Source: Nitrospirota bacterium (lineage in GTDB: Bacteria > Nitrospirota > Thermodesulfovibrionia > Thermodesulfovibrionales > Dissulfurispiraceae). Taken from it: a DNA stretch of 64,000 nucleotides. Location of the stretch: assembly GCA_021792185.1 (NCBI GenBank), contig JAJYVD010000003.1, positions 62,001-126,000 on the forward strand, given 5' to 3'. Shown here in pieces: positions 53,928-64,000 of the stretch (the stretch's first letter is position 1; each line of letters opens with the position of its first letter). The notes beneath the pieces are model-generated. The model did no database searches. It was given only the letters and a program-made list of their open reading frames with translations, and was not told where the DNA came from. The translations under genes were made by a program, and so were the position numbers.

Positions 53928-55055
53928 TCAGCGCATTAACACCCCGCTTTTCAACAGGTATGTCCCGCTCCCATCCTTCTTTATCAACCTTACGGTAGGT
54001 TTGAAAAACACAAAATCCTGATGGAACGGAGTCTTTACATTTCCTCCGAACGAACTGTTGTCGCCGAAGGCAATGTGTATAGTCCCGAGTATCTTTTCGG
54101 ATTCGAGTATATTGTCCGGCCTTTTGGCCCTGTCATTTGTGCCTATGCCGAGTTCCGCTATGTTCCTGTTTTCTTCTCTCTCATCGAGCTTTGCCCTCAG
54201 ATAATCCGCGTAAGGCTCCTCTCCCATCACATCTTTTACGATGCCTTCTTTAACGATTACCGTAATAGGCGATGTCAGTTCCCGCGTGGGAGCCCACTCA
54301 AGAACGAGCCTTCCGTTTGCAGTGCCTTCAACAGGAGCAAGGAAAACCTCTCCTGCCGGGAGGTTGCCGAAAGAGCCGGACATTGAGAGCATGCCGTCGT
54401 CGGCTAACGCTTTCCTGTTTTTCTTAGACATAGTCATATGCGTTCCGTTGGGTGTTTTTATTTCTATGCATTCCGCCGTATTCACTATTTTTGCTATAGC
54501 CCTTGTCGTTTTTGAAAGCCTTTTCCAATCCGCGTTCATCGAACTTTCGAGCATCGACACATCGAAGATCGGCATGCTCGCGTAACGGCAGCCGCAGACC
54601 CTCGTCAAAAAGTCCCTGAATCTCGTATGGCTCGTGGAATAGTTCGAAAGGGCGATAACCGCGTTCACGACGGATTTTTTATGCTTTAAGATTATGGTTT
54701 CCGCTCTTTTTATTCCGGCGTCGTCGATTTTTTTATTAAGGAGCGGTTTTAGGAGTCTGTATTTTTTCAGTTCTCCTACAGTCTTTTCTCCAAAGGCCGC
54801 TTTCCATAAATCCTCCGGAGGTTCCGCGCCGTGGCTTCCGGTTGCGGGAAATTCCGAATAAAAAATTTTTTTCGTGAATGCCTTTCCTATCTCTGCCGCC
54901 AGCAATGCAATATCCCTGAGCCTTTCCCTCCTGCAGAGTTCGTTCCCGTTTGGAAGTTCGGACGGAGAAATCCTGTCGGTGAAGACAAGGACTTTCTCGT
55001 TCTTTTTGACTCCTAAGTTTGTCTTATAAATGGAGGCGAGTGTTTTTGTGATCAT
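53928..55055 (-). CDS. M29-like aminopeptidase
   Basis: 375 residues. The C-terminal half carries the motif order expected for thermophilic M29-type (AmpS/AmpT) metallopeptidases: [14 protein letters not shown] with a Glu ligand, [24 protein letters not shown] with a second Glu, and [27 protein letters not shown] with His/Asp ligands. An intracellular exopeptidase. It starts within the last codons of purF (4-base overlap), so it is co-translated with it. Confidence 0.8.
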   Translation of the reverse strand: MITKTLASIYKTNLGVKKNEKVLVFTDRISPSELPNGNELCRRERLRDIALLAAEIGKAFTKKIFYSEFPATGSHGAEPPEDLWKAAFGEKTVGELKKYRLLKPLLNKKIDDAGIKRAETIILKHKKSVVNAVIALSNYSTSHTRFRDFLTRVCGCRYASMPIFDVSMLESSMNADWKRLSKTTRAIAKIVNTAECIEIKTPNGTHMTMSKKNRKALADDGMLSMSGSFGNLPAGEVFLAPVEGTANGRLVLEWAPTRELTSPITVIVKEGIVKDVMGEEPYADYLRAKLDEREENRNIAELGIGTNDRAKRPDNILESEKILGTIHIAFGDNSSFGGNVKTPFHQDFVFFKPTVRLIKKDGSGTYLLKSGVLMR

Positions 55056-56479
55056 GCAAAGACCAACTCCATCTGTTCCAATTTCTCTTTAGGGAACATT
55101 ATAGGGTAGTTGTTGTCAAAGCATGCCGTGCAGTAATTCGCGGAATCCGGAACGATGTTCTTAAGACCCTCTATGCTCAGATAGGCAAGGCTGTCAGCGG
55201 TTATATATTTTCTGATCTCCTCGGTTCTGTGGCTCGATGCGATCAATTCCTGCCGCGTAGGTGTGTCAATACCGTAAAAACATGGGCCTACGGTAGGGGG
55301 AGAGCTTATCCTCATATGAACTTCTTTTGCACCTCCAAGCTCCCGTATCATCTTTACGATCTTCTTGCTTGTAGTGCCCCTTACTATGGAATCGTCAACG
55401 ACCATGACCCTTTTACCGTTCAGGAGATCTCTTACAGGGTTGAGTTTTATCTTCACCCCGAAATGCCTGATTGTCTGCTTCGGCTCTATGAATGTCCTGC
55501 CTACATAGTGGTTTCTTATCAGCCCGAAATCAAAGGGTATGCCGCTCTCCTCCGCAAAGCCTATTGCCGCAGGAACGCCGGAATCCGGCACAGGTATGAC
55601 TATGTCCGCATCGACCATAGACTCGCGCGCAAGCTGTCTTCCGAATTCCTTCCTCATGGTATTTACGCATGTATGATTGAATATGTAACTGTCCGGTCTT
55701 GCGAAATATATGAACTCGAATATGCAGAAGGCCTTCCTTAAGCTGTGCAAAGCGGGGATGGATTGAATGCCGTTGCGGTTTATGACTACCATTTCACCGG
55801 GCTCGATGTCTCTGATATATTCGGCCCCGATGAGGTCGAAGGCGCAAGTCTCCGAAGCAACCACATAGGCGCCGTCCACCATGCCGATAGACAATGGCCT
55901 CACGCCGAGAGGATCCCTTACTGCTATCAATTCGGATTCTCTCAGGAAAAGCAGGCTGAATGCCCCGGCCGCAGTTCTGACGGCTTCTATGATGCGCTCG
56001 TAAGGATCTTCATTCTTTGATCGCGCGATTAAGTGAAGAAAAACCTCGCTGTCGGATGTGGATTGAAATATTGCGCCCTCGGTCTCCAACTCTTCTTTCA
56101 GATATTCCGAGTTCACAAGGTTTCCGTTGTGAGCTATAGCAATAGAGCCTAATGCGTAATTCGCCATTAGAGGCTGGACGTTTTTAAGCCCCCCTCCTCC
56201 AGCGGTCGAATACCTGTTATGTCCTATAGCTATATTGCCGGGCAGACGCTTTAATCTTTTTTCGCTGAATATATCTGCGACAAGTCCTATGGATTTTTCT
56301 ATATGCAGAGAGGCCCCGTCTGAAGAACATATGCCGGCTCCCTCCTGTCCGCGGTGTTGAAGCGCGTACAATCCGAGATAGGTAAGATTGGCTGCCTCGG
56401 GATGTCCGAAGACGCCGAATATACCACATTCTTCATGGATGTCGTGAAAGGCGTATGGCAAACGGATATTTCTATCCAA
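55052..56479 (-). CDS. purF: Amidophosphoribosyltransferase (glutamine PRPP amidotransferase)
   Basis: First committed step of purine synthesis. 475 residues. A short propeptide ends before catalytic Cys18 ([10 protein letters not shown]), which becomes N-terminal on processing. The PRPP-binding loop is [16 protein letters not shown]. Cys residues of the Bacillus-type Fe-S enzyme are visible ([24 protein letters not shown]). Start is TTG, fixed by GAGGAT 6 bases upstream. Divergent from uvrB. Confidence 0.95.
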   Translation of the reverse strand: MDRNIRLPYAFHDIHEECGIFGVFGHPEAANLTYLGLYALQHRGQEGAGICSSDGASLHIEKSIGLVADIFSEKRLKRLPGNIAIGHNRYSTAGGGGLKNVQPLMANYALGSIAIAHNGNLVNSEYLKEELETEGAIFQSTSDSEVFLHLIARSKNEDPYERIIEAVRTAAGAFSLLFLRESELIAVRDPLGVRPLSIGMVDGAYVVASETCAFDLIGAEYIRDIEPGEMVVINRNGIQSIPALHSLRKAFCIFEFIYFARPDSYIFNHTCVNTMRKEFGRQLARESMVDADIVIPVPDSGVPAAIGFAEESGIPFDFGLIRNHYVGRTFIEPKQTIRHFGVKIKLNPVRDLLNGKRVMVVDDSIVRGTTSKKIVKMIRELGGAKEVHMRISSPPTVGPCFYGIDTPTRQELIASSHRTEEIRKYITADSLAYLSIEGLKNIVPDSANYCTACFDNNYPIMFPKEKLEQMELVFA

Positions 56480-56525
56480 ATTTATCCTCTTTTATCTTTA
56501 TCTGGATTTATTTTAACATAAACTC

Positions 56526-58535
56526 ATGAACGAATTTAAATTGCAAACCGATTTTACGCCTAAAGGCGACCAGCCGGAAGCGATAGGACAGCTTACGGAT
56601 GGGATATTAAAAGGGCAAAAACATCAGGTTCTCCTTGGGGTTACCGGCTCCGGAAAGACATTTACCGTCGCAAACGTCATAGCCAACGTGAACAAGCCAA
56701 CGATTGTCATTGCCCACAATAAAGCTCTCGCGGCTCAGCTTTACGGAGAATTTAAAGAACTTTTTCCAGGGAATGCGGTGGAGTTTTTTGTGAGCTATTA
56801 CGACTATTACCAGCCGGAGGCCTATATCCCGACAACAGACACTTATATCGAAAAAGACTCGATGATAAACGACGACATAGACAGACTCAGGCATTCCGCA
56901 ACCATGTCCATCCTCGAAAGAACGGATGTCATCGTTGTCGCGTCCGTATCGTGCATTTACGGCATAGGCTCTCCGGAAGATTATTTGGGAATGCATCTTT
57001 TTGTAGAAGAAGGCATGCGGACAAAGAGGGACGACCTGTTAAAGAGGCTTGTCGAAATGCTCTACGTCCGTTCCGACGCGGAGTTCAAAAGGGGGAGCTT
57101 CAGGGTAAGGGGAGACATTGTGGAGATATATCCGGCATTCTCTCAGGACAAGGCAATTCGCGTAGAGTTTTTCGGAGACGATATAGACGCATTGCACGAA
57201 TTCGACACCCTGACAGGCGAAAGGATAAAGAGGCTCGGGAGGCTCTCGATTTACCCGAACAGTCACTGGATAACCCCGAAGCCGAAACTGCAAAAGGCAT
57301 TTAAAGGTATAGAAAAAGAGCTTGAAGATAGGATGCGCCATTTCAGGAATGCAGGAGAAATGCTTTACGCGCAGAGAATCGAGCAGAGGACAAGGTTCGA
57401 CATGGAGATGTTGAAGGAATTCGGCTATTGCCACGGAATAGAGAATTATTCGAGGCACTTAAGCGGAAGACTCCCCGGAGAGCCGCCGTATACATTGATA
57501 GATTACCTTATCAGCGGACCTTCAAACGGGGATTATCTTATGGTAATCGACGAATCCCACGCCACAGTTCCCCAGATCGGGGGCATGTATGCCGGCGACC
57601 GTTCGAGAAAGCAGACCCTCATTGATTACGGGTTCAGGCTTCCGTCCGCGCTCGATAACAGGCCGTTAAAGTTCGACGAATTCGAGCACAGAGTAAATCA
57701 GGTTATATACGTATCAGCAACCCCCTCCGATTACGAACTGAGGCAATCGGAAGGAATAATTGTGGAGCAGGTGATAAGGCCTACAGGGCTTATGGATCCG
57801 AGGATGACGGTGCGGCCGGTGAAGGGACAGGTGGACAACCTGCTCGGAGAGATAAGAAAAAGAGCGGAAAGAGGCGAGAGGATATTGGTCACAACTCTCA
57901 CAAAAAAAATGGCGGAGGATTTAACCGACTACTATACGGAACTCGGAGTGAAGGCAAGGTATCTGCATTCGGACATAGACACCCTTCAAAGAATAGAGAT
58001 ACTTAGAGACCTGAGAATGGGAGAGTTTGACGTGCTTATAGGCGTTAACCTGTTAAGAGAAGGGCTTGACCTTCCAGAAGTCTCCCTCGTTGCGATCTTC
58101 GATGCCGACAAAGAAGGGTTTCTCCGCTCCGAAAGGTCATTGATACAAACCGCAGGCCGCGCAGCGAGGAATATAAACGGAGAGGTAATCCTTTATGCAG
58201 ACACTATAACCCGCTCAATGAAAAAGGCTCTGGACGAAACAGAGAGAAGAAGGGAAATACAATCGGCATACAATAAAAAAATGAAGATAACACCCGAAAC
58301 CGTCAAAAGCGAAATAAAGGATATTTTAAGCTCCATCTACGAGTCCGACTATTTTACGGTTCCCATGGCAGCGGAAGAAAAGACGGAATATGAATTAAGC
58401 GAAGATACCATCAAGAAGCTCGATGCGGAGATGAAAGAGGCGGCGAAAACCCTCGACTTCGAACGCGCGGCTAAAATAAGGGATAGGATAAAGGAGTTAA
58501 AAGAGAGAATGCTGAAGGTAGGGGTTAAGACATAA
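56526..58535 (+). CDS. uvrB: Excinuclease ABC subunit B
   Basis: Damage-verifying helicase-like subunit of nucleotide excision repair. 669 residues. Walker [11 protein letters not shown] near residue 39; the beta-hairpin [10 protein letters not shown]; DEADx-like IDESH; helicase motif [12 protein letters not shown]-terminal UVR domain ([17 protein letters not shown]) that binds UvrC. TAACAT lies 6 bases before the ATG and no ribosome site is visible. Confidence 0.97.
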   Translation: MNEFKLQTDFTPKGDQPEAIGQLTDGILKGQKHQVLLGVTGSGKTFTVANVIANVNKPTIVIAHNKALAAQLYGEFKELFPGNAVEFFVSYYDYYQPEAYIPTTDTYIEKDSMINDDIDRLRHSATMSILERTDVIVVASVSCIYGIGSPEDYLGMHLFVEEGMRTKRDDLLKRLVEMLYVRSDAEFKRGSFRVRGDIVEIYPAFSQDKAIRVEFFGDDIDALHEFDTLTGERIKRLGRLSIYPNSHWITPKPKLQKAFKGIEKELEDRMRHFRNAGEMLYAQRIEQRTRFDMEMLKEFGYCHGIENYSRHLSGRLPGEPPYTLIDYLISGPSNGDYLMVIDESHATVPQIGGMYAGDRSRKQTLIDYGFRLPSALDNRPLKFDEFEHRVNQVIYVSATPSDYELRQSEGIIVEQVIRPTGLMDPRMTVRPVKGQVDNLLGEIRKRAERGERILVTTLTKKMAEDLTDYYTELGVKARYLHSDIDTLQRIEILRDLRMGEFDVLIGVNLLREGLDLPEVSLVAIFDADKEGFLRSERSLIQTAGRAARNINGEVILYADTITRSMKKALDETERRREIQSAYNKKMKITPETVKSEIKDILSSIYESDYFTVPMAAEEKTEYELSEDTIKKLDAEMKEAAKTLDFERAAKIRDRIKELKERMLKVGVKT

Positions 58536-58730
58536 ATTTTTCTCTATTAACCGAGGGCATATAATTGATTTTTAGTGGTTTTATCTTTGCACAGCACAAA
58601 AATATGTTATAGTGATAATGAAATCAAGGGGGAATAGGAAGTTCGGATATTATATGTTATGCGAAAAATAAAACTTGCCTATTCACTATCATTAATGCTA
58701 TTGTTAAAACTAACATAGGAGGTATTACCA

Positions 58731-59012
58731 ATGGCTAAAATTCCGAATATAGTTCCGATCACCGATCTTCGACAGGATGCAACTTCAATCGTAAAGCGTG
58801 TAACATCTTCCCGCGATCCGCTCATTATAACGCAGAGGGGAAGAGCAGCAGCAGTAATGGTCAGCATGGAAACATATGAGCACACACAGCATGAGCTTGA
58901 GATTCTTCGGCTCCTTGCCTCAGGAGAGAAGGAGATAGAGGCGGGCAAAGGCTACGACCTCGATGTGGTTCTTGCAGAGGCCGACTCTCTACTCGAAGGA
59001 ATGAAACATTGA
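58731..59012 (+). CDS. Phd/YefM-family antitoxin
   Basis: 93 residues. N-terminal Phd/YefM dimer/DNA-binding fold (IVPITDLRQDATSIVKRVTSSRDPLIITQRGRAAAVMVSMETYE) and an acidic C-terminal tail that should wrap the toxin. Strong AGGAGG site. It probably represses its own operon; the 195-base upstream gap holds AT-rich promoter-like sequence (GTTATAGTGATAATG near 58607) but no gene. Confidence 0.9.
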   Translation: MAKIPNIVPITDLRQDATSIVKRVTSSRDPLIITQRGRAAAVMVSMETYEHTQHELEILRLLASGEKEIEAGKGYDLDVVLAEADSLLEGMKH

Positions 59013-59302
59013 CGGTCCGCTTCACCCCTTCTGCCCGCACCCAGTTCCTTGCTGCCATAGCCTATATCTATCGCGAAAATCCAGCGGCGGCAGTTGCCTT
59101 CCGGCACAAGGCAGAAAAGATACTGTCAAGACTCAAGAAATTCCCTCACTCCGGCAGGATATTGCCGGAATTTCCTGACCTTCCTTTCCGAGAAGTTATA
59201 ATCGCTCCATATCGTTTTTTCTATCGCATAAAAGGAAAGGTTGTTTGGATTGTGGCAGTATGGCATGGCGCACAATCTCCGGAAGAGCCGCATGAAACAT
59301 AA
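59009..59302 (+). CDS. RelE/ParE-family toxin
   Basis: 97 residues; ParE-like: VRFTPSARTQFLAAIAYIYRENPAAAVAFRHKAEKILSRLKKFPHSGR and FREVIIAPYRFFYRIKGKVVWIVAVWHGAQ. The start is TTG inside the antitoxin stop (TTGA overlap), giving coupled translation. ParE toxins poison gyrase, RelE cuts mRNA; the family traits here favour ParE but do not decide. Confidence 0.88.
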   Translation: MTVRFTPSARTQFLAAIAYIYRENPAAAVAFRHKAEKILSRLKKFPHSGRILPEFPDLPFREVIIAPYRFFYRIKGKVVWIVAVWHGAQSPEEPHET

Positions 59303-59325
59303 AGCACTTTAGGATTTCTTATTCT

Positions 59326-59679
59326 TTAAATCTCTATCTGCTCTATTAAGAGTTTAACGCCCTCTATTATTTGCTTAACCTTTGATGGGGATAAAGACCC
59401 GATTTTTTCAACAAGGTCCGATTTGTTTACGGTTATGATCTGGGATATATTGACTGCGCTGTCTTTGGGGAGATTGCCTTCGCCCTTTTTCAATAAAACA
59501 TTGCCGGGCGCAGAAGCTCTTTTTATATTGGAAGTGAGGGCACAAACAACTACCGTGTTAATTTTACTTTCATTAAAAATGTTGTTTTGGATGACAACAT
59601 GTGGATGCCGATAGCCGGGTTCCGATTCTCTCGGCATGCCTAAATCTAACCAGAAAATATCTCCCTGTTTAATTGTCAA
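59326..59679 (-). CDS. mazF: MazF/PemK-family endoribonuclease toxin
   Basis: 117 residues. Starts with the family signature KQGDIFWLDLG, then GYRHPHVVIQNNIFNESKINTVVVCALTSN and the SDLVEKIGSLSP-type C-terminus. Sequence-specific mRNA interferase. Coupled to the upstream antitoxin (4-base overlap). Convergent with the Phd/ParE pair, 23 bases apart. Confidence 0.92.
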   Translation of the reverse strand: MTIKQGDIFWLDLGMPRESEPGYRHPHVVIQNNIFNESKINTVVVCALTSNIKRASAPGNVLLKKGEGNLPKDSAVNISQIITVNKSDLVEKIGSLSPSKVKQIIEGVKLLIEQIEI

Positions 59680-59924
59680 TATTTTTCCTTTAAAACCGTT
59701 TTTACATAGCGTTTTTTGCCCGCTTCCCTTAGAGCTTTTTCTTCCGGTGTCTCCTCCTCGGAATATGCGGCATTGAGAGCGTCTAAAAGTTTTCTTGACT
59801 CAAGTCTTTTAAGAAAATCCTTGACTGCGATAACAAAGACCTCGCTTCTGGAATATTTATGTTTTGCGGCAAAATCTTCTACCTCTTTGAATAGCTCATC
59901 GGGAACGGATATAGCCGTTTTCAT
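59676..59924 (-). CDS. mazE: MazE-like ribbon-helix-helix antitoxin
   Basis: 82 residues: an N-terminal ribbon-helix-helix (KTAISVPDELFKEVEDFAAKHKYSRSEVFVIAVKDFL) and a charged C-terminal tail that should block MazF. TTGACA-N16-TTATCT (59959-59932 on the minus strand) ends 7 bases before the ATG with no ribosome site, so the message is probably leaderless. Confidence 0.88.
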   Translation of the reverse strand: MKTAISVPDELFKEVEDFAAKHKYSRSEVFVIAVKDFLKRLESRKLLDALNAAYSEEETPEEKALREAGKKRYVKTVLKEKY

Positions 59925-59931
59925 ACTAAAA

Positions 59932-59959
59932 AGATAACATATGGTAATACCTTTGTCAA
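59932..59959 (-). promoter_or_regulatory. mazEF promoter, probably leaderless
   Basis: Minus strand: TTGACA (59959-59954), 16-base spacer, TTATCT (59937-59932), 7 bases, then the mazE ATG (59924). Confidence 0.6.
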
Positions 59960-59973
59960 TACTTTACCTACTA

Positions 59974-60531
59974 CTACTTAATCCTCTTTGAAATCGCCTT
60001 GAACTCCTCTGTTCCCGCAACTTTCAAAAGCTGAAATAAAACCGTCTCGGTGCATGTGATTACAGCCCCTGCATCGCGCATGAACTCGATAGCCGTTTTC
60101 CAATTCGCCTTAGCCCTTGAGCATACCGCATCGCTTACAAGATGGACATTGAATCCTTCTTTTAAAAGTCCGATGCATGTCTGGAGCACACAGATGTGAG
60201 TTTCCATTCCGGAAAGTATGATTGTTTTCTTATTGAGCTTTTTAATCTCGCTCAAAAAATTCGGCTCTTCGCAGCAGCTAAAGGTGCGCTTCTCTATAGG
60301 CCGATATTCCGGCAGAACATCCTTTATTTCAGCCAATGTTTGCCCCAATCCCTTTGGATACTGCTCGGTAAGAACTATAGGGATGCTCAGCATTTTTGAA
60401 AGCTCGACGAGGTGTCCGCAGTTTTTTATTACAGAATCTTTTACCTCATGCTTCATTGCAGGCACAAGCCTGTCCTGAATATCGACTATAAGAATCAATA
60501 CATCGCCTCTATCGAGATAAAACCTGTCCAC
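59974..60531 (-). CDS. Isochorismatase-like cysteine hydrolase
   Basis: 185 residues with the catalytic triad of the family: Asp17 (ILIVDIQDR), Lys near 82 (IEKRTFSC) and Cys near 113 (GMETHICVLQT). Related enzymes are nicotinamidases, YcaC-like amidohydrolases and isochorismatases; the substrate cannot be assigned. GTG start with AAGGAGG site. No clear operon partner. Confidence 0.88.
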   Translation of the reverse strand: MDRFYLDRGDVLILIVDIQDRLVPAMKHEVKDSVIKNCGHLVELSKMLSIPIVLTEQYPKGLGQTLAEIKDVLPEYRPIEKRTFSCCEEPNFLSEIKKLNKKTIILSGMETHICVLQTCIGLLKEGFNVHLVSDAVCSRAKANWKTAIEFMRDAGAVITCTETVLFQLLKVAGTEEFKAISKRIK

Positions 60532-60640
60532 AAAGCCTCCTTCTATAGCGTCAATTAGTTTTTAATTTACTATACCGCTGCCTATTTTAGCCATTCCTGT
60601 GGTATAATTCGCAAAAGCAAAAAAACCTTTGGGGGGCGCT

Positions 60641-62266
60641 ATGATCACATTGGAAAAAATCAAAAGTCTGACCATTAAATGGAAACTTATGATTCCGGTC
60701 ATCGTCATTATGGTCACCATCGGTATTGCCAACAGCACATGGATGGGGATGAAGGTAAAGGAACTTTCTATCGAAAAAAGCAAGGAAGACCTGACCCGCA
60801 TGTCAGAAACCGTATTCGGCGTAATGACAGGATATATGAACACAGGCATGCTCGCAAATAACAAAAAGCCCTTCCTCGAACATATGAATAAAATGCTCCC
60901 TGTAAGAATGATATGGGGCGAGTTGCTGGACAAGCAATACGGCAAAAAGCCTGCTGATGAATACCCGAAGGACGAATTGGAAAAAGAGGTGTTTAAAACC
61001 GGAAAACCTGCATTTAAGCTCGAAAAGGTCAAAGGCGAGACCTACTTAACTGGAGTATTTCCTTACGTAAACGTTAAAGATTACATGGGAACAAACTGCC
61101 TTAATTGCCACTCCGAAGGCGTAAAAGAAGGCGACGTCATCGGCGCCATACGCATGAGCGATTCCATTAAAAAGACGGAAGCCGCTGTGGCCAGAACAGT
61201 AATCCTTATAGCGGTCATTACTGTTTTGCTTTCTATAGCGAGCATCGCCTTAATATATTTCGTTCTCGGAATATCTCTAAGCAAACCTCTGAACAATGTG
61301 ATAGCTGTTATTGAAAGTGCGGCCGGCAAGGATTTCAGGAAGAGATTGGAGATAAAAGTCCGCGACGATATCGGAAAGCTCTCGGAGTCCATAAACAAGA
61401 TGTCCGGCGAACTTGCAAATGCCATGAAAAACGTTGCGAAAGCCGCAACCGATCTATCGAGCAGCGCCGGAGTGCTTAAAACCGCGGTTGGAGAGACGGT
61501 AGACGGCACTAACAAGCAGGCCCAGCAGGCTGCCCAGATTGCTGCCGCAGCCGAGGAGATGTCCCAGACTGTAACCGAGATCGCAAAAAACAGTTCCTCG
61601 GCTTCGGATTCCGCTCGCGATGCCATAAATGTGGCTAACAAAGGAAGGGACGTTGTCGGCCAATCCGTCGATAAGATAAACTCCGCAGGCAATGCGACTC
61701 AGGAACTGGCGTCCATGATAGAAAGGCTTAATTCACGGGTAACCGAGATAGGAGAAATAGTTTCCGTAATCAGCGACATAGCCGACCAGACAAACCTCCT
61801 TGCGCTGAATGCGGCTATCGAGGCTGCAAGGGCCGGCGAACAGGGGCGTGGTTTTGCCGTAGTCGCCGATGAGGTGAGAAAGCTTGCCGAACGCACCATG
61901 AAAGCCACTACCGAAATCTCAGACAAAATAAGGGCTGTGCAGGACGATTCGGGGCAGACGGCGCATTCGATGGAAAAGGCGCTTACCCATGTAACGGACG
62001 GCGTTTCCTTTATGGAAACGGCCAAGCAATCCCTCGGCAGCATCGTAAGCTCCGTTCAGAAAACGGCTGATGAAATATCCCAGATAGCGGCTTCGGTCGA
62101 GCAGCAATCGGCCGCATCCGAAGAGATAGCTAAAAATATCGAAGATATATCCCTTATTGCCAAAAAGACTCAGGAATCAACCGAAAATCTGAAAAAGATA
62201 TTCGAAGGGCTTAACAGCCTTTCGGTGAGGCTCAAGAGCACGGTAGACGAATTTAAGTTCGAATAA
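60641..62266 (+). CDS. Methyl-accepting chemotaxis protein with haem c-type sensor motif
   Basis: 541 residues from ATG 60641. A membrane helix (about 12-32), a periplasmic sensor resembling DUF3365/Tll0287-like domains with a CLNCH haem-binding motif (Cys153, Cys156, His157), a second helix (about 185-210), HAMP (about 212-265) and the cytoplasmic signalling domain with hairpin tip [27 protein letters not shown]. Suggests redox, oxygen or NO sensing by a covalently bound haem. TATAAT near 60604 and a G-rich ribosome site. Converges with cysC, overlapping it by 14 bases. Confidence 0.92.
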   Translation: MITLEKIKSLTIKWKLMIPVIVIMVTIGIANSTWMGMKVKELSIEKSKEDLTRMSETVFGVMTGYMNTGMLANNKKPFLEHMNKMLPVRMIWGELLDKQYGKKPADEYPKDELEKEVFKTGKPAFKLEKVKGETYLTGVFPYVNVKDYMGTNCLNCHSEGVKEGDVIGAIRMSDSIKKTEAAVARTVILIAVITVLLSIASIALIYFVLGISLSKPLNNVIAVIESAAGKDFRKRLEIKVRDDIGKLSESINKMSGELANAMKNVAKAATDLSSSAGVLKTAVGETVDGTNKQAQQAAQIAAAAEEMSQTVTEIAKNSSSASDSARDAINVANKGRDVVGQSVDKINSAGNATQELASMIERLNSRVTEIGEIVSVISDIADQTNLLALNAAIEAARAGEQGRGFAVVADEVRKLAERTMKATTEISDKIRAVQDDSGQTAHSMEKALTHVTDGVSFMETAKQSLGSIVSSVQKTADEISQIAASVEQQSAASEEIAKNIEDISLIAKKTQESTENLKKIFEGLNSLSVRLKSTVDEFKFE

Positions 62267-62783
62267 AGCTTGACAGAAAATCGCAGATAACGGATAATGC
62301 CTCTTCGATAGAGGCATTATCCGTTTCTATTATCAGTTCCGGATTCAAAGGCTCCTCATATGGAACCTGCACTCCCGGCACAGGCCATCCGGCCATCCCT
62401 TTTTCATAAATACCCTTAGGCGCACCGTGAGTCTCTTTACGCGATATTTCCCGCTCAGTACAAGTCTTAATGGGACATTTGAGGTAAATCTCGGCAAAGC
62501 GGGGAATGAGATGCCGCGCAAGCTCCCGCCATCGCCTCATGTTCCCTGTGGCGTCAATGATTACATTACGACCGAGTTCCGAAATCGTTTTAGCCGTATA
62601 GACAATGACACGGTAGACAAGTTCCCTTTCCTGCTCGGAGTAGGTAGGCTCGGGCGTAACGATCTTCCTCAAATCATCCATCCTAAGAATGATGAAGTCA
62701 GGGAACCGTTCTTTTATGCCGTCCGCAATTGTGCTTTTGCCGCTTCCCGGCAGACCGGTTATCCATATGACAAGGCCGCTCAT
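62253..62783 (-). CDS. cysC: Adenylyl-sulfate (APS) kinase-like protein
   Basis: 176 residues. Walker [10 protein letters not shown] at 10-18, DDLRK near 38, IIDATGN near 95 and the lid part [22 protein letters not shown] typical of APS kinase. Phosphorylates APS to PAPS. It is stand-alone, not fused to ATP sulfurylase. The family also includes related small kinases, so the substrate is probable rather than certain. Divergent from dnaE. Confidence 0.85.
   Translation of the reverse strand: MSGLVIWITGLPGSGKSTIADGIKERFPDFIILRMDDLRKIVTPEPTYSEQERELVYRVIVYTAKTISELGRNVIIDATGNMRRWRELARHLIPRFAEIYLKCPIKTCTEREISRKETHGAPKGIYEKGMAGWPVPGVQVPYEEPLNPELIIETDNASIEEALSVICDFLSSFIRT
62289..62325. terminator. 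Terminator hairpin embedded in the cysC 3' coding end
   Basis: AACGGATAATGCCTCT (62289-62304) and its exact inverse (62310-62325) form a 16-bp perfect stem with loop TCGAT. It lies 23 bases after the chemoreceptor stop and inside the last cysC codons. Confidence 0.7.
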
Positions 62784-62810
62784 AATTTAAAGGATAGCAT
62801 ATTTTTATAT

Positions 62811-62840
62811 TTGACTAAACTTATTTTATAGGGGTAAAAT
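62811..62840 (+). promoter_or_regulatory. dnaE promoter, probably leaderless
   Basis: TTGACT (62811-62816), 18-base spacer, TAAAAT (62835-62840), 6 bases, then the dnaE ATG at 62847. No ribosome site. Confidence 0.6.
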
Positions 62841-62846
62841 TTCCCC

Positions 62847-64000
62847 ATGCAGCACTCTGATTTCGTCCCCCTCCATTTGCATACTGAATACAGCCTTCTG
62901 GACGGCGCCATAAAGATAGACGAGCTTGTCGAGCAGGCGTCCGCCTATAAAATGCCCGCGGTCGCGATCACCGACCACGGCAATCTCTTCGGCGTTATCG
63001 ATTTTTATAAAAAGGCGATGAAAAAAGGCATCAAGCCCATTATCGGCTGCGAAGTGTACGTCGCCCCCAACAGCAGGTTCGACAGATCAAAGACCAGCAT
63101 CGACAACGGCCTTTCCGACGAGGCCGCGGCATTTCATCTTATACTGCTGGCGCGCGACAGCATGGGGTATAAAAACCTCGCAACCCTCGTCACAAAGGCG
63201 TATCTGGAGGGTTTTTATTACAAACCGAGGATAGACAAAGACCTCCTCGAACAATACAGCGGCGGGCTTATCGGCCTTACGGCATGCCTTAAGGGAGAAG
63301 TGCCTTATTACCTCAGAAACGGCAATAAGGAAAAGGCGCGGGAGGTAGCGCTTCGATACAAGCATATGCTCGGCCCTGAAAATTTCTATTTCGAGATACA
63401 GCATAACGGTATGCCGGAGCAGGAAGAGGCAAATAAACTCCTCGCGGAGCTTTCGCGGGAACTCCATATTCCGCTCGTTGCGACCAACGACTGCCACTAC
63501 CTTAAGAAGGAGGACGCGCGGGCTCACGACATACTCCTCTGCATACAGACCGGCAAGACAGTTAAGGACGAAAAACGCCTGAAGATGTCTACTGATGAGT
63601 TCTACTTCAAGTCTCCCGATGAAATGAAGCATGCATTCAGGGATGTGCCTGAAGCTATATTGAATACCCGCGCTATTGCCGAGCGGTGCAATTTCGATTT
63701 TGCGCTCGGAAAGAGCCTGCTGCCGAAATATGATCTGCCCGACGGAGTTTCGCCGGATTCATATCTCGAAAATCTTGCCCTGGATGGACTACAAACAAAA
63801 TTCAGAGGAAATCCGCCTGCAAACTATCTCGACAGGCTCAAGCTGGAGCTTCAGGTAATAAAAAAGATGGGATATTCCTCTTATTTCCTCATAGTCTGGG
63901 ATTTTATAAGTTACGCAAGAAAAAAAGGCATACCGGTCGGCCCCGGCAGGGGCTCCGCAGCCGGAAGTCTCGTTGCCTATTGTCTCGATATAACCGAAAT
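62847..64000 (+). CDS. dnaE: DNA polymerase III alpha subunit, N-terminal part (continues beyond window)
   Basis: Open frame of 384 codons running off the right edge. The N-terminal PHP domain has [15 protein letters not shown] (His residues of the first metal motif), [10 protein letters not shown] and the region [12 protein letters not shown]. The polymerase domain begins with [38 protein letters not shown], where [10 protein letters not shown] is a family hallmark. Main replicative polymerase catalytic subunit. A promoter with TAAAAT 6 bases before the ATG and no ribosome site suggests a leaderless start. Confidence 0.96.
   Translation, partial: MQHSDFVPLHLHTEYSLLDGAIKIDELVEQASAYKMPAVAITDHGNLFGVIDFYKKAMKKGIKPIIGCEVYVAPNSRFDRSKTSIDNGLSDEAAAFHLILLARDSMGYKNLATLVTKAYLEGFYYKPRIDKDLLEQYSGGLIGLTACLKGEVPYYLRNGNKEKAREVALRYKHMLGPENFYFEIQHNGMPEQEEANKLLAELSRELHIPLVATNDCHYLKKEDARAHDILLCIQTGKTVKDEKRLKMSTDEFYFKSPDEMKHAFRDVPEAILNTRAIAERCNFDFALGKSLLPKYDLPDGVSPDSYLENLALDGLQTKFRGNPPANYLDRLKLELQVIKKMGYSSYFLIVWDFISYARKKGIPVGPGRGSAAGSLVAYCLDITE

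Noticed and set aside
58607-58695. Possible inverted repeat around ATAGTGATAATG and CACTATCATTAATG upstream of the Phd antitoxin
   Set aside because: On checking, the two halves are only loosely related and do not form a convincing dyad.

Overview
The window looks like a chromosome segment of a Gram-negative, non-enteric bacterium. A Tol-Pal operon (tolQRAB), an LPS heptose kinase and an outer-membrane porin imply a two-membrane envelope. HspR-controlled heat-shock genes, the DUF294/exonuclease/DUF485/ActP/Acs cluster, a haem-motif chemoreceptor and an Fe-S type PurF fit Nitrospirota (Thermodesulfovibrionia-like) or a deltaproteobacterial relative best. That placement is inference from gene content; no rRNA gene is present.

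Layout. 1-4866: end of a DUF58 gene, a TgpA-like transglutaminase and gyrA. 4902-12290: accessory block with an orphan MNT nucleotidyltransferase, a methylase fossil, a complete type I R-M operon (hsdMSR, AT-richer than its surroundings) and a Fic protein. 12443-17352: small 2-TM protein, symporter-type (SSS) sensor kinase, stand-alone receiver and NtrC-type sigma-54 activator. 17374-18930: RRM protein, a broken NTPase-TIR gene and a RelE-like toxin-antitoxin (TA) pair. 19138-25877: acetate cluster (cNMP/CBS/DUF294 protein, exonuclease, DUF485, ActP, Acs) behind a good -24/-12 sigma-54 promoter. 25912-28939: tolQRAB on the minus strand. 29032-34699: heptose kinase and PP-loop/DUF814 protein, then a second accessory block (Fic plus a small protein with an inhibitory motif, two HEPN-like hypotheticals, a vapB fossil, HepT/MntA). 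34739-37102: hisAF and DUF3108. 37122-41820: heat-shock cluster dnaJ-hspR-clpB-hsp20 with a HAIR-like operator. 41893-47666: tRNA-Asn with a 5.7-kb integrated element. 47672-58535: porin, TlpA/lipoprotein, hisD, cutA, M29-like peptidase, purF, uvrB. 58731-59924: Phd/ParE and MazEF. 59974-64000: isochorismatase-like hydrolase, haem-motif chemoreceptor, APS kinase and the start of dnaE.

Most notable is the element at tRNA-Asn. A 23-bp copy of the tRNA 3' end lies at each boundary (41943-41965 and 47644-47666). Inside are a filamentous-phage-type (gene II/X) Rep protein without any virion genes, an N4-cytosine-type methyltransferase with an MvaI/BcnI-family endonuclease, a 444-bp non-coding region full of nested inverted repeats, two small unknown genes and a zinc-ribbon tyrosine recombinase. 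It reads as a plasmid-like or inovirus-satellite-like element carrying a type II R-M system.

Two regulatory themes recur. The SSS kinase and NtrC regulator lie just upstream of an acetate-uptake/activation cluster with a sigma-54 promoter, suggesting one circuit. Several genes (dnaE, mazE, mntA, hisD, uvrB, the Fic-associated small protein and an element gene) have a -10 hexamer only 5-7 bases before the start codon and no Shine-Dalgarno sequence, suggesting leaderless transcripts.
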